A model generated the notes under the pieces. It was not told where the DNA came from. It made no database searches and saw nothing but the letters and a program-made list of their open reading frames with translations. Positions 23,504-35,645 of a DNA stretch of 64,000 nucleotides are shown here, in pieces. The position numbers and the translations under genes were made by a program. Source of the stretch: Musa acuminata AAA Group (Eukaryota; Streptophyta; Magnoliopsida; Zingiberales; Musaceae); NCBI RefSeq assembly GCF_036884655.1, contig NC_088345.1, forward strand, positions 34,092,501 to 34,156,500, given 5' to 3'. Position 1 is the stretch's first letter. Every line of letters begins with the position of its first letter.

Positions 23504-24657
23504 ATGGCATCTGAGGACATAATCAATGTTAAATTCGAAGCCTTCAAGGCGCGAATGGAGGATAAGATTCAGACTCTCTTTACCAAACTCAATTTGGACC
23601 GACCACCAAGCCCAAAGAAAACACATCAAGAAGAGAGCTCTAACCAATCGCACCAAGCCCGAAGAGATGACTTCCAAGAGAGGGGAGGCTCTATGACTGA
23701 CCCGAAGTATCCACATATGAGAGTGGACTTCCCTAGATGGGAAGAAGGAGACCCGATTGGTTGGATCTCGTGCGTAAAGCGATAATTTCGGTACCACAAA
23801 ATCGTAGACACATCTATAGTGGAAATTACAGCTATACATCTTGAAGGGGATATCATCCAGTGGTTTCACTGGTTTGAATACACTCATGGAGTCCTCTTAT
23901 GGTGACAATTCAAAGAAAGACTGCTGATCTATTTCGGACCAACCGATTACGAGAACATTGATGGACAACTAGCAAAGATCCAACAAACCTCCACCATTCA
24001 GGAGTACCAAACCATGTTTGAAAGGTTATCTAATCAAACTTGTAATTGGTTTCAAAAAAAGCTATTGGGAACCTTCATTGAGGGCTTGAAGCAGGAGATC
24101 CGGGGAGAAGTTAAAGCGCGACAACCGTACACACTTATGGCAGTCATCTCTTTCGCACGACATCAAGAGGAGCAATTAAACTATGAATCTCAGAGGACTA
24201 GGGTTGCTACTTGACCAGCAATACTGAAGCCCTCACCCCCCCCACTGTCAACCAAGTCCCTGCACTAAAAAGGTTGACAAGAGAAGAGCTTCAAGAGCGA
24301 TATGCAAAGGGGTTATGTTGGCACTACGATGAGTCGTGGAGCCGTGAGCATTGTTGTAGTAAAGGGAGACTTCTTATGATTGAACCAATAGAAGAAGAGG
24401 CCATTGAACGTCTAAAAGAGAGCCTTGAATATGAAGAAGAAGATGTGAAAGAAGAGTCACAACCGACCGATGTTATGGTACACGCACTAGCTGGCTACTC
24501 AAACCCGCAAACGATGAAAGTTGGATGCCTTCTCAAACAACACCCGATCACTATTCTCATCAACACGGGTAGCACTAATAAGTCCAATGTAAAGGTCGCT
24601 GACGGCAGAACCCTAAAGTGCGACCAAAGATGCCCACGAGCGAAACTATTACTATAG
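23504..24657 (+). pseudogene. gypsy copy 1 gag-protease, decayed
   Basis: Gag begins ATGGCATCTGAGGAC at 23504 and runs with a few stops to a retroviral-type zinc knuckle at about 24319-24361 (CWHYDESWSREHCC; the second Cys of C-x2-C-x4-H-x4-C is Tyr). The aspartic protease motif reads NTGSTN (near 24565). Directly after it, about 50 residues present in copy 2 and its relatives are missing. Breaks include a stop near 23784 and a frame change at about 24211. Confidence 0.75.
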
Positions 24658-25220
24658 GACCAAGAGATAATTGTATATTTCTTCCTCCTCCCTCTTGATG
24701 ATTATGAGGTCATGCTTAGAATTGAATGGTTGATGACATTAGGTAATGTTTCCTAGAATTTTATGAAACTAATTATGAAATTTTATAGTAAGGGGAAACA
24801 GGTGATACTGCACGGGAAACGTGGGGGCGACGTAACAATGATTTGCACACAACAAATGGAGAAGGTTTTGCATAAAGCATGTAGTAGCTTTATGGTACAA
24901 CTTGAGCAGCAAACTAAGGGAGAGCCAACATAAGTTAAAAATCCAAATCTACTTCCTTTGCTTGTTGAATTTTCATATATATTTGACGAACCGCGCAACC
25001 TACCTCTTACCCATCAGCATGATCATTGTATAATGATTCTTTCAAGCAAATCTCTAGCAAATACTCAGCCATATCAGTATCTAAATCTCCATAAGGATGA
25101 AATAGAAAGGATTATAAAAGAGATGCTTGAAACAGGAGTTATTCGGCCAAGTTATAGCCCCTACTCTTCACCGGTGCTCCTCGTGCGAAAGGACGGAATA
25201 TGGTGATTGTGTGTTGATTA
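24658..25220 (+). pseudogene. gypsy copy 1 protease end and RT start
   Basis: After decayed protease and linker sequence, a clean frame at 24958-25206 gives the N-terminus of a Ty3/gypsy reverse transcriptase, including the run EMLETGVIRPSYSPYSSPV. After one stop, CVDY follows and the sequence is interrupted at 25221. The downstream RT half is absent. Confidence 0.8.
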
Positions 25221-26840
25221 TGTTGGGAAATCTTGGGGCGACATCATATGCGCGGCGGAAGAACAGGAAAATAAAATTCCCGATTCCTAAAGAGATGTTC
25301 GTCGTCGTGCAGAAGATTGGTACGCAAAATCCGCGAAACTTAAAACTGTGTATAGAGTAGATTATATTACCTAGGGAGATCGTATATCCTTGTTTCCTTA
25401 CAGATCTTTAGGAGAGGGTGAAGGAGGTCAAGCATCCTCCTCTCTAGCGGTAATCCACATAGTAGGGTTGTGACGACGCTCCTCAAAACTCCAGGCCTGC
25501 TTTGAGGTGGAGAAGGGAAGGAGAATAGGAGAGGCAAGCAAAGGCTCTAGCCTATGAGGCTCTGAATCCCTCCTACTTATAGAGGTCCCCTGTCAAACCC
25601 TAATGAATCCCTCATACTTATAGAGGTCCCCTGTCAAACCCTAATGGATCTGCATCTAATAACCCAAGTCTTTTAGATTACTAGATCTCTATCCAATAAT
25701 CTCTCATGGGCTCTTATTGGATCTCGTCCATGGGATCTAATAATTCAGGGGCTTATTGGATATCCAATAAGATAAGAGTTCCGTCGGATATCTTATATCC
25801 GAACCTCTACTCATCGCAATGCCTACCATATGTGTGTGACCCTCTAGACCCAATATCGAGCTGGCCATGAGTCAAGCCTATCAGAACTCCTTCTAACTCA
25901 GTGAATTATTATCTCTATAATAATTCACTCGACTCATCGACTACGAACGTACTAGGCCACTACGCCGTAGTCCCTAGACGATATAGGGGAATCCAATCCA
26001 TTGGACCTGTTTGTCCTTAGTTACTGTGTACCTATAGTCCCTCATCCATCTAATATCCCAGAGATCGTATATCGAGCATAGTGCTGTCAGACCCATACGA
26101 TTTCTACTCGAGTCTCGCTCTAATCGGATTCTCCCGGAGAACTCTTTTTCTCTCAACCCGAATGACCCTGGCCAGGGATTTGTCTGAGCAAGAACACATG
26201 AGATATTCCTCTCATGACGCCGAGAGTGGATGACCCTCTATCGACACTCAATAGCCCTCATAAGGTCGACTACCACTCCCAATGACCAGTTGTACTAGAT
26301 CTGAGACAGCCAAACCTATAAGTCTGGTATCAAAAAGTGGAGCACTCATACATGACATCCTTGGTGTCTCAAGTTTAAGGACCAGATATACCACTAGGAC
26401 TACGGAATTGCTGTTTGACAATAAGGCATTATCAACCATCCAGCATTCCATAAGCGGATCAATCAGTGAACTCATTCTCCAATGAGTACATGTATTGTAT
26501 CCCTAGTGTCCCTACACGAGCAGCTACGGGACTAGCTACATCCATCATATGGACAGGTATACAGCACACTAGTCTATCCGGTTATCACGATATCCCTCTC
26601 GAGTAACCTATGACCTAGATTATTTAGGATATGTGTTTAAAGGTGAATCGATCTCATTTTCGTGATCTCATCACGATCCGATTCCCATTGCACAAATCCA
26701 AGGACATCACAATATATATTTGCATATATGCAATAGTTATAAAGTGATATATGCCAAAATATAATAAGCAAAAAGATTTTGTATCAAGTCACACATGCCA
26801 TCACTCACGTGATTGGCTTACTAGACACTTATGACTAGCA
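25221..26840 (-). repeat. Angela-like LTR, minus orientation
   Basis: Plus-strand limits are TGTTGGGAAATC and ATGACTAGCA. It is 1620 bp, against 1497 bp in the related LTR at 58995-60491. The extra length lies mainly in 25600-25780 and includes a ~45-bp tandem duplication (GAATCCCTC...CCCTAATG at about 25563 and 25606). The reversed TATA region (about 25570) is mutated. The minus-strand polypurine tract flanks it at 26841-26860. It was inserted into gypsy RT; the partner target duplication (GATTA expected) is not found because the far side of the element is lost. Confidence 0.85.
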
Positions 26841-27514
26841 ATCTCCCACTTGACCTAAAGCCAATCACCTATGTGTCTGATCCCCATCAGACCCCTATGA
26901 CGCTAAAAAATAATCTGAGACAATGACTTTGTTAGTGGATCTGTAATGTTATCTTTGGATGGAACTCTTTCCACTGCTACATCTCCTCGGGTTACGATCT
27001 CTCTGATAAGGTGGAACCTCTTCAGAACATGCTTAGATTTCTGATGAGACCTAGGTTCCTTCGCTTGAGCAATCGCCCCGTTGTTGTTGCAATATAAGGA
27101 GATCGGCTCCTCGTTACCCGGCACGACTCCCAAATCTGTGATGAACTTCTTCACCCAAACTCTCTCCTTTGCTGCATCTAATGTAGCAATGTACTCCACC
27201 TATGTGGTCGAGTCAGCAATAGTATCTTGCTTAGAACTCTTCTAGCACACTGCTCCACCATTCAAGGTGTATACATACCCTGAATTTGACTTGCTATCAT
27301 CGACATCAGATTGAAAACTTGAGTCTGTGTAGCCTTCAACCTTAAGGCTATTACCTCCATATATTAGTAAAAGATTCTTAGTCTTTCTCAAGTACTTAAG
27401 GATGCATGTTACTACTTTCTAGTGCTCCAAGCCTGGATCCGCCTGATACCTGCTCGTGACACTCAGAGCATGCACTATATCCGGCCTAGTAAATAGCATG
27501 ACATACATGATAGA
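26841..27514 (-). pseudogene. Angela-like RNase H fragment
   Basis: Minus-strand 3' end of copia pol: an open frame at 26903-27199 carries the RNase H tail, including AAKERVWVKKF. This copy keeps the SKHVLKRFHLIRE block that both other Angela elements in the window have lost through a small deletion. Similarity to 60492-61165 stops abruptly at 27514. Confidence 0.8.
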
Positions 27515-28803
27515 ACATTCGCTCTTGTGGCACGATTAAAAGCCATAAGGATGCTACTTGCCTATGCTAGTAGTAACAATTTTAAGTTATTTCAAACAGA
27601 TGTTAAAAGTACTTTTCTTAATGACTTTATTTCCGAAAAAGTTTATGTTGAACAACCTCCCATATTTGATAATGATAATTTTCCTAATCATATGTTTAAA
27701 TTCACTAAAGCTCTCTATGGATTGAAATAAGCCCCAAGGGCTTGGTTTGAGAGACTTAGCTCATTTCTTATTCAAAATAATGTTTCTAAAGGCAAGGTTG
27801 ATACCACATTATTTATTAAAAATTTTAAAAATAATTTTTTATTATTTAAATTTATATTGATGATATCATTTTTGGGTCTACTAATAAATCTTTATATGAA
27901 TCATTTGCAAAGAGTATGAGTCTAGAATTTGAAATGAGTTTGATGGGGGAACTAACCTTCTTTTTAGTCTTACAAATTAAACAACTTAGTAATGGTACTT
28001 TTCTTAGTCAATCAAAATATACATTAGACTTACTAAAACGATTTAATATGGATAGTTTAAAGGCTATCAATACTCCTATGAGTACCTCCACTAAGTTAGA
28101 CATTGACAAAAGTGGAGAAAGCTTTGATCAAAAAGCTTATAGAGGTATGATAGGTAGTTTACTATACCTCACGGCAACAAGACCGGATATCATGTTTAAC
28201 GTAGGACTTTGTGCTAGGTTTCAATCTAATCCTAAGCTATCTCATCTTAAAGCCATTAAAAGAATCATTAGATATATTAAAAGAACCACTAATCTAGGAT
28301 TATGGTATCCATAATCCAAAAACCTTGAGTTAATTGCTTATGCTGATGTGGATTTTGATGGATGTAGATTAGATAGAAAAAACACATTTGGAACATGTCA
28401 ATTTTTAGGTTATGCACTTGTCTCTTAGTCTTTCAAGAAACAAAACTCGGTTGCACTATCTACAACCGAAGCCGAATACATAGTTGCTAGTGCATGTTGT
28501 GCATAAGTCGTATGGATGAAAAATATATTTGAAGATTATAGAATTTATCTTAAGAATATTCTTATAAAATGTGATAACACAAGTGTAATATATTTAACAA
28601 AAAATCTAATTCAACACTCTACAACTAAATATATTGACATTAGGTACCATTTTATATGAGATCATGTTAATAATCATGATGTAATTTTAGAATTCATTGA
28701 TATAAAATATCAATTGGCTGATATCTTTACAAAACCCTAAAATGAAGAACAATTTGATTTCATTAAAAGAGAAATAGACATGTTAAAATGTCCGAATGCA
28801 TAG
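27515..28803 (+). pseudogene. Maximus element F: RT/RNase H fragment
   Basis: Aligns with 51000-52282 of the intact polyprotein and starts abruptly at the RT motif before [12 protein letters not shown]. Several stops are present (first at 27728-27730), and the catalytic YVDD segment is damaged by a frame slip near 27845. A clean 132-codon stretch at 27916-28314 covers RT thumb to RNase H start. It ends with the same C-terminal region as the intact copy. Confidence 0.85.
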
Positions 28804-29990
28804 TTGTTATTTTTTTTCGGACTATCTTTATGTATTTCATGAATAGAGCTTTCATGAATTTATGTCATATCAAGTTTAATTCCATACCCTTGCTCAATCA
28901 TGTAATGATGTTTGATACACTTAGTCCCTTTACCCATTGAACTTATTAACAAATGTATCTTTCATGGATTTCACTATTATGAATTCTTATTGAGAAACAG
29001 ATTGTATTCATGGACATCTTTTTTATCCTTTCTCATGAACTCTACCTTACTCTTCTCATGAAAGAAGAGGTTTTATGAATTTTTAGTGTGTAATGATTAC
29101 TTGCAAGAATGACGATTTGATTTAGTATGTAACGGATTTGATTTACTATGTAACGAACTTAATTTATGTTTGATACACTTGATCCTTCTCTTTGTTAAAA
29201 TTGAAGTATGAGTTAACGAAACTCATTTATTGTTTTGAATTTGACATGGTTCAAATCCTTTCATGAATTTGGGTCTTTATGGATTCCTGCCTTACCCTTC
29301 TTCCTTTTCTTATTCTTATGACAAAGAAAGAAAGAGACTTGCATAAAAAAATAAAAAAAAACAAAAAACCCTTGAGTAAAATGCTAGCTTATTTAAAGAA
29401 AAAATATCATGCAAAGTTTTGCTTGCCTTCATTTATTGCTTGCATACATTCATGGTGAAATTTGCTTGAATTTTTGCCACACTTGCATTGTTGAATTGTT
29501 CTCCTTTTTGTTGATGACAAAAGGGGAGAAATATAACAAATTGATGACAACTTGACATATTATACAATGTATAAAATGCATTGCATTATAGATACTTGAT
29601 AAATGTTTTTCATTATGTTAAGATATCATCAGCTCAACTTACAATTTACAATTGATATCTTACTATGGATTGATGAATTGTTATCTTTTATCAAGAATTG
29701 TCATCTTGTTAAAATTCATATTCGAAATTCATAAATAATGATTGATTATCATTTAACTTGAAAATGGATATCGTGCCTTGACATTATGTTCACAAATATG
29801 AAGCATCGTATTTTGAATTGGTATATCATGATAAGTATCATGATATACATGTTGATAAGTTTAAATGAGCTTAACTTATTGGTTTGATACTTGAATTCAA
29901 AGGCCTTGAATTCAAGTATGACATATAGATAGGGGGAGTTAAAGGTTAACTCCGTCATCAATTGGTTGTTATCATAAAAAAGGAGGAGAT
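28804..29990 (+). other. Maximus element F 3' spacer
   Basis: AT-rich, no credible frame. Contains a purine tract AAAAGGGGAGAAA (about 29519) in the same position relative to pol as in the intact element, a second one ATAGGGGGAG (about 29930), and a third just before the LTR (AAAAAAGGAGGAGAT, ending at 29990). Confidence 0.65.
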
Positions 29991-31289
29991 TGTTGAATCT
30001 CGGATTTTGATGATGAAATCAATTATTAATTATTTGATCTAATCTATATGTTGAGAAAAGTGTGCAAGATTAACTACGATAACAGTAAAACATAAAGCAG
30101 GTGTTGTGCTAGAGTCAAGATCGAGATCTCGTTGGAAGTTCAAGTGTTCGTTGGAAGTCTAGATGTTCGTTGGAAGTTCTGCTAGAACCAACCGAGAAGT
30201 CTAGGAGCTTACTGAAGAAGCTTGTCGGAACTCGTTAAGAAGATCATCGTAAAGTCCGGGAGCTTGCCAGGAGTCCACCGGAACATTGCCGAGAGTTCGT
30301 TGGAAGATCGTCGGAAGAGCAATTGACGTACCAGAACAACAGTACCTTGATTATGTCTTAGTTATTATAGTTAGACAGTAGATTCAGTTAGAATTGGGAG
30401 GTAATCCCACTAACTTGATTAGGGGCCAACTGGGCCCTTATAGGGCTGAATTAGGCTGGATTGAATAGCCCATTCAACCCTTGAAAACATGGTCGGCGGT
30501 GGCATAGCTAGGGCCGGTAGTGGCACTGCTTGGGAGACCCACTCTCCCAGGTGGTCTGGGCGGTGGTACTGCTGGCAATTAATAATGCTAGCAGTGGTAC
30601 CACCCTTGTCGATCGGTGGTATCGCCAGAGCTCAATCTCCAAGCTCTGTTAAGTGGTGGCATCGCCCAGTGTCAAACTACAAGTGATAGTACCACCCAGT
30701 AATGGTGGTAATATCGCTAGTACCATGAAAATATGGTATGAGATAATTTTTGGCTCCATTTTTGAAGCCATTGGGGCCTATAAATACCCCACCCTTTTTT
30801 GCATGAAGGGTAATAAAATGCTATTATATATGTGAAAAATTCTAAGTGTTTGGGGTGTGAAAAATGTTGTAAAAATGAGAAGAGTTCTCCTCCTCTCTCT
30901 CTTAGCCTTGTAACCATCCAAGAAAGAAGAGTAAGACTTGTAAGGGTTGTCTCCTAAACTCGGCAAAAGGAGAAAGAGTTGTAAAAGGTGGTTGGTCTTC
31001 GCTTATTGAAAGAAGGCCTTTAGTGGACGCCGATGACCTTGATGGAGGAGGAATTTAAAGTGGATGTAGGTCTCATTGACCGAGCCACTCTAAATTCTGG
31101 TTTGCTTTTCCTTTTGTGCAATTTACTTTACTACAAATCTCCTAGAGTTTCTCCTTATATTCTTACGAAAGTTTTTTAAGTTCAACATCTTTCCGAAATG
31201 ATTTGAATCGAGACGATCTTTATACATAATCGAAGAATTTTCCATTGCACTAATTCACCCCCCCCCCCTCTTAGTGCTAGATCCTAACA
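29991..31289 (+). repeat. Maximus element F 3' LTR
   Basis: 1299 bp, TGTTGAATCTCGG to CCTAACA. A TATA box lies in CCTATAAATACCCC (about 30778-30790). The leader hairpin TCTCCT/AGGAGA is near 30949-30972, and a C-run lies between GCACTAA and TTAGTGC near 31248-31277. It sits inside a minus-oriented Maximus integrase sequence that resumes at 31290. Confidence 0.85.
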
Positions 31290-32623
31290 AATAGCTTTGG
31301 CCTAAAAGTATTTAGGTAGGTTATATTTATTAAACATGGTCATTGTCATCTCTTATAAGCTCGTATTCTTTCTATTAACAACTTCATTTAGTTACGAATT
31401 TCTTAAAATAGAGAAATAATGGTCATACCCATTCAAATCATAAAATTTTTAAAAATTATTATTTTTAAATTCACCACCATGATTATTATGAATAGAAGAA
31501 ATTATAAAACTTTTTTCATTTTAAACTTATTTATAAAATTTGATAAAATATTTAAAATAATTATTTTTATATACCAAGAAGTATGTCCAAGTTTATCTAT
31601 TATAATCATTAATAATCATAAAGCATATTTGCTACCTCAGAGACTTGTGATATCAATAGGTCTAAATAAATCCTAATAGTCTAGAGATACTTACTTTATT
31701 TTTGGGTTTGAAGCTACTCTTTATATTTTTTCATTGTTTGCATACATCATAAATTTTATCTTAACAAATTTAATTTTTAGTATTTCTCTTATATATTTCT
31801 TAGTAACAAATTAAGAAATTAATTTCATACTAGCATGTCTTAGTCTCCTATGCCAAAGTGATGTATCATATGTATCATCATTCAAAATTGAAAAATAAGT
31901 TACATTACGAAAATCATCAAGATCAATAATATAAACATTATTACTTCTTAAGGTTATCATATATTTATTCTTATTTATTCTTATTTGAGATTTAAATTTA
32001 ACATTATATCTTCTATCATAAAGTTGGCTAATGCTTATTAAGTTGTGTCTGACACCATCTATCAAAAATACATCTTTAATTAAAAGATTTGATATGTTAT
32101 CAATATTTCTAATGTCAATGATTTTTCCTTTAGTGTTGTCTCCGGAGGTAACATATTCTCCATCTCGATTAGTGAGCTTTGAGAAGTCTATAGAATGTCT
32201 GATCATATGCCTTGAGCTTCTAATATCAAGATACCATATTTTGCTCCTAGCTCTTATTTGGATATATACCTACAAGAAAGAGAGATTTGTTTTAAGTACT
32301 CATTTAACTTTGGGTCATTCGTGATTAAATATACTTTTCTTACCTTTTGACTTCAAATTATTAAAAGTTTTTTAGGTACTCAAACTAATTTAGGTTGACT
32401 ATATTTCTTAAGAGAGCTTATGTAAGTATAGTGATCAAACTTTCTACAAAAATTTACTCAACTTTAGGAGGAATATGCAGGTCCTTTTATAAATTTAGTC
32501 AGCTTTTGATGTATGCTACTACTTGTGAAACCAATACCTTTTTTCTAAATATACAACCTTATTGAGTCAGAATCATATCAACTAACTTATTTCTAATTTA
32601 ACATTTTATAATATTTATTGTAG
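31290..32623 (-). pseudogene. Maximus integrase-protease remnant, minus strand
   Basis: On the minus strand the order is protease-proximal motif (near 32206-32270, a decayed WYLD...SSRHM), a readable frame at 32206-31811 (HNLISISQL, LWHRRLRHASMKLI, the integrase zinc-binding start), then decayed integrase core to the VERKN-like motif and FWAEA-equivalent next to 31290. AT-rich decay with frequent stops. This older element was the target of element F's LTR. Confidence 0.75.
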
Positions 32624-33774
32624 TGATGTAGGATTAGCTTCGATCATGAAGAGATAATTAAAGAATGAAGAATCAATATTGGACCGGAATGGAATAAGTT
32701 AGAAGATTGGATGTCGAGCTGGAAGATCGGTCAACATGTTGGCCTAAAAGAGCAGAGATTGCGCTAAGGAGATCAAAGTTGCGGAGGTCAACATGCCAAT
32801 TAGGCAAAAGGCTGCAAAAGAGGACGATGCACCGAAGGATTGGACGAAGCTCCATTGAACCAATGACATGTCGAACAATATATGATTAATTCTTTGTAAT
32901 AATTATCTAGATCTAAGTAGTTTTAGTTTTAATTGGATTGGTTTAGAATGTAATTAAGCCAACTCAATTAAGGACCAATTGGGCCTATGTTGGGGATATT
33001 TTGGGCCAAGAGAAAGGCCGATTTAGTGACCTAAAAATTAGGTCAAGCAGTGGCACTATTCGAGGCTCAATCTCCAAAACACAGTCTCTGAGACTATATC
33101 AGGCGATAGCACCACGAGATTGGGCAGTGGTACTGCCCAATGTCAAGCGGTGGTACCACTTAGACATAATCTACTAGACTATGTCAAGTGGTGGTACCAC
33201 CAGGACCTAGAAAACCCGGGATGAGACCTTTTTTGGCTCCATTTTTGAAGCCATTTGAGGTCTATAAATACTCCAGCTATTCCTACTTGGAAAAGGTATG
33301 AATTAGAGTAGAAAGGATTGTTATTCTGGGTTATAAAATTGCTAAGTGTCTTCAACCTCGCTTTCTAGTTTTGAGATCATTCAAGAGAGGTGTGAGGCTT
33401 GTAAGGGTTGTCTCCTAAACCCGTGAAAAGGAGAAAGAGTGTAAAAGGCTAGTTGTTCTTCGCCCATTGAAGGAAGACCGGTAGTGGAAGCCAATGGCCT
33501 CGAGTGAAGAGGAATCCGGAGTGGATATAGGTCACGAAGACCAAACCACTATAAATCGGTTTGTATTTCTGTTTTGCTATTTAACTTTATTGCAAACTAC
33601 TTTACTTCCATATTACTTTAGTTACACACTCTTACAAAAATTTTCAAAGTTAAATATTTTCGATACGAATTTTTATCGTATGAAGATTTCTGACTTGATG
33701 TGATTTTTACGTATGGACTAATTTACCCCCCCCCCCCCCCCCCCCACCCTCTTAGTGTCGACTTGATCCTAACA
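32624..33774 (+). repeat. Maximus element C LTR, 5'-truncated
   Basis: Similarity begins a short way into U3 and runs to CCTAACA at 33774, followed by a PBS (TGGTATTAGAG, from 33777). It contains palindromic GGTGGTACCACC (near 33189), a TATA box (about 33264), the leader hairpin (33411-33434), and an unusually long run of 20 C (33726-33745) at the U5 end. Confidence 0.8.
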
Positions 33775-33823
33775 GTTGGTATTAGAGTTATGTTTTTCTT
33801 ATTTGGTTTAACACCTAAGAAAA

Positions 33824-34491
33824 TGTTGAATCTTTGATTTTGATGATGAAACTAATTGATAGTGCTTATTTGATCTGTGTTTTGAGTGACGCAGGACGCT
33901 TCAATTAGGAAGAGACAATTAAGGCAGGAAGAATCATGTTGGGCCGAAATGGAACATGTCAGAAGATTGGACGTCAAGCCGGAGGATCAATCGACGTATT
34001 AGTAGAAGGCTTCGGGCCATAGGTTCGGGCATCGAGCCAAGAAGAGCGAAAATTATACCAAAGAAATTGGAGTTACGGAGGTCAACTAGCTGATTAGGCA
34101 ATAGGCCGCAAGAGAGGATTATACGCTGAAGAATCGAATGAAGCGTCGATGAACCAATGAGATACCAGACAACATTTGATTTAAGTCTTGTAATAATTAT
34201 TTAGATCAAAGTAGGTTTTAAGTGTGTAGGATTAACTATGATAGCAATCAAGGCATAAAGCAAAATGAGTCTCGGAGTCAACCACTATAAAATCTGGTTT
34301 GCATTTATGTTTTGCTATTTACATTTATTGCAAACTACCTTACTTGCTTAACTTTTACATTACACTCTTCCGTTTACTTTCAAGTTAAACTCACTTTGTC
34401 GAATTCGATTTTTATCCTAAGAATATTTTTGAACCAATGTATTTTTATCCATTGTACTAATTCATCTCTTCGTGCCGACTAATTCCTAATA
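33824..34491 (+). repeat. internally deleted solo LTR between PBS and gag of element C
   Basis: Starts TGTTGAATC at 33824 and ends CCTAATA at 34491. It lacks most of U3, the TATA box and the leader hairpin: near 34280 it jumps to the CCACTATAAAATCTGG stretch close to U5. It separates the leader of element C from its gag start. Flanks GAAAA (33819-33823) and GAGAA (34492-34496) look like a target duplication with one change. Confidence 0.75.
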
Positions 34492-34496
34492 GAGAA

Positions 34497-35645
34497 ATGA
34501 TTCTTTTTGGCTTTCAAGAGGGTCAATATATCATTCGTCCTCCTATGTTCAATGAGATGGACTACACTTATTGGAAAACTCGGATGAGAGTTTTTTGCTT
34601 TCATTAAACCTTGATTTATGGAATATCATTGAAAATGGATTTCAAAAGTCTTCTATTTCAATGAACGAATGAAATGATTTGAAGAAGAAAACTTTTTCTT
34701 TGAATGCTAAAGCTATAAATGCTTTATTTTACGCTTTAGATAAGAATGAATTTAATTGGATTTCTATTTGCAAAATGACTTATGAGATTTGACACACACT
34801 TGAAATCACACACGAAGGCACTAGTAGAGTTAAACATTCTAAGATAAATATTTTGATGCATGATTTTGAGTTGTTTTATATGAAACCAAGCGAAACTATT
34901 ATTGACATGTACACCTGTTTTATGGATGTTATCAATAGTTTAAAAGCACTTGGTAAAATTTTTTCAAATCTTGAACTTGTCCATAAAATTTTATGTTCTC
35001 TTCCTAAAAATTGGGATCCTAAAGTAACTACAATACAACAATGGTAAAAGACTTAAATAAGTTTCCACTTAAAGAACTTATTGGATCATTAATGACCTAT
35101 AAAATGATATGCAAGACACATGATGAACTTGATGAACATGAGAACAACTTTTCAAAGAACATAAATAATTTTGCACTTAAAACAAAAGAAGACCATTCGA
35201 GTGAAAGTTCAAGTGATGATGACCTTGAACTCCTAACAACAAAGTTTAAAAAGTTCCTAAAACAAGAATCAAAAAATAAAAATAAATTTAAAATAAAGAG
35301 GTTGCCGAAGAAGAAGAAGACACTCAAGGCGACTTGGGATAAATCAAGTACCTTCGAAGACAAGGAGCAAACTAACAAAGACAAAGTGGTGAACTATGCC
35401 TTGGTGGCTCTCGACGATGAGGTAAATGACTTACTTGAAACCTTTTTACCTTACTATGAAATTATTTGGTGTTTTTCATGAGTTATCTTTAAATTAGTTA
35501 GTAAGAAATAAAAAAATAAAAAAATCATGCTTCTTTTTCTAGTGAATTAAAAAAAAATTAAAATTTGAGCATGACAATTGCATGTTAACTCCTAGCACTA
35601 AGCATTAAAGTTAGATTCATTTAAAAAGAAAAATATATTACTATA
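34497..35645 (+). pseudogene. Maximus element C gag remnant
   Basis: Gag from ATG 34497 follows the intact gag to the Ser/Asp-rich linker (ESSSDDDLELL at about 35200) and the Lys-rich zone, with some frame damage. A decayed coiled-coil-like tail as in element B then ends near 35645, where the sequence joins 3' spacer at ACTATAATAAACAAAATAA. The same joint is found in the minus-strand element D (about 40632). No pol is present. Confidence 0.75.

Larger units (their letters stand above)
21886..25220 (+). mobile_element. decayed Ty3/gypsy element, copy 1
   Basis: Consists of a 5' LTR (21886-22232), a primer-binding site, a long leader, gag, protease, and the first part of reverse transcriptase. 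RT is cut at 25221 by an Angela-type LTR. The same family occurs at 44716-56340, and probably at 56341-57759. The rest of pol and the 3' LTR are not in the window. I cannot place it confidently in a named gypsy lineage. Confidence 0.8.
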
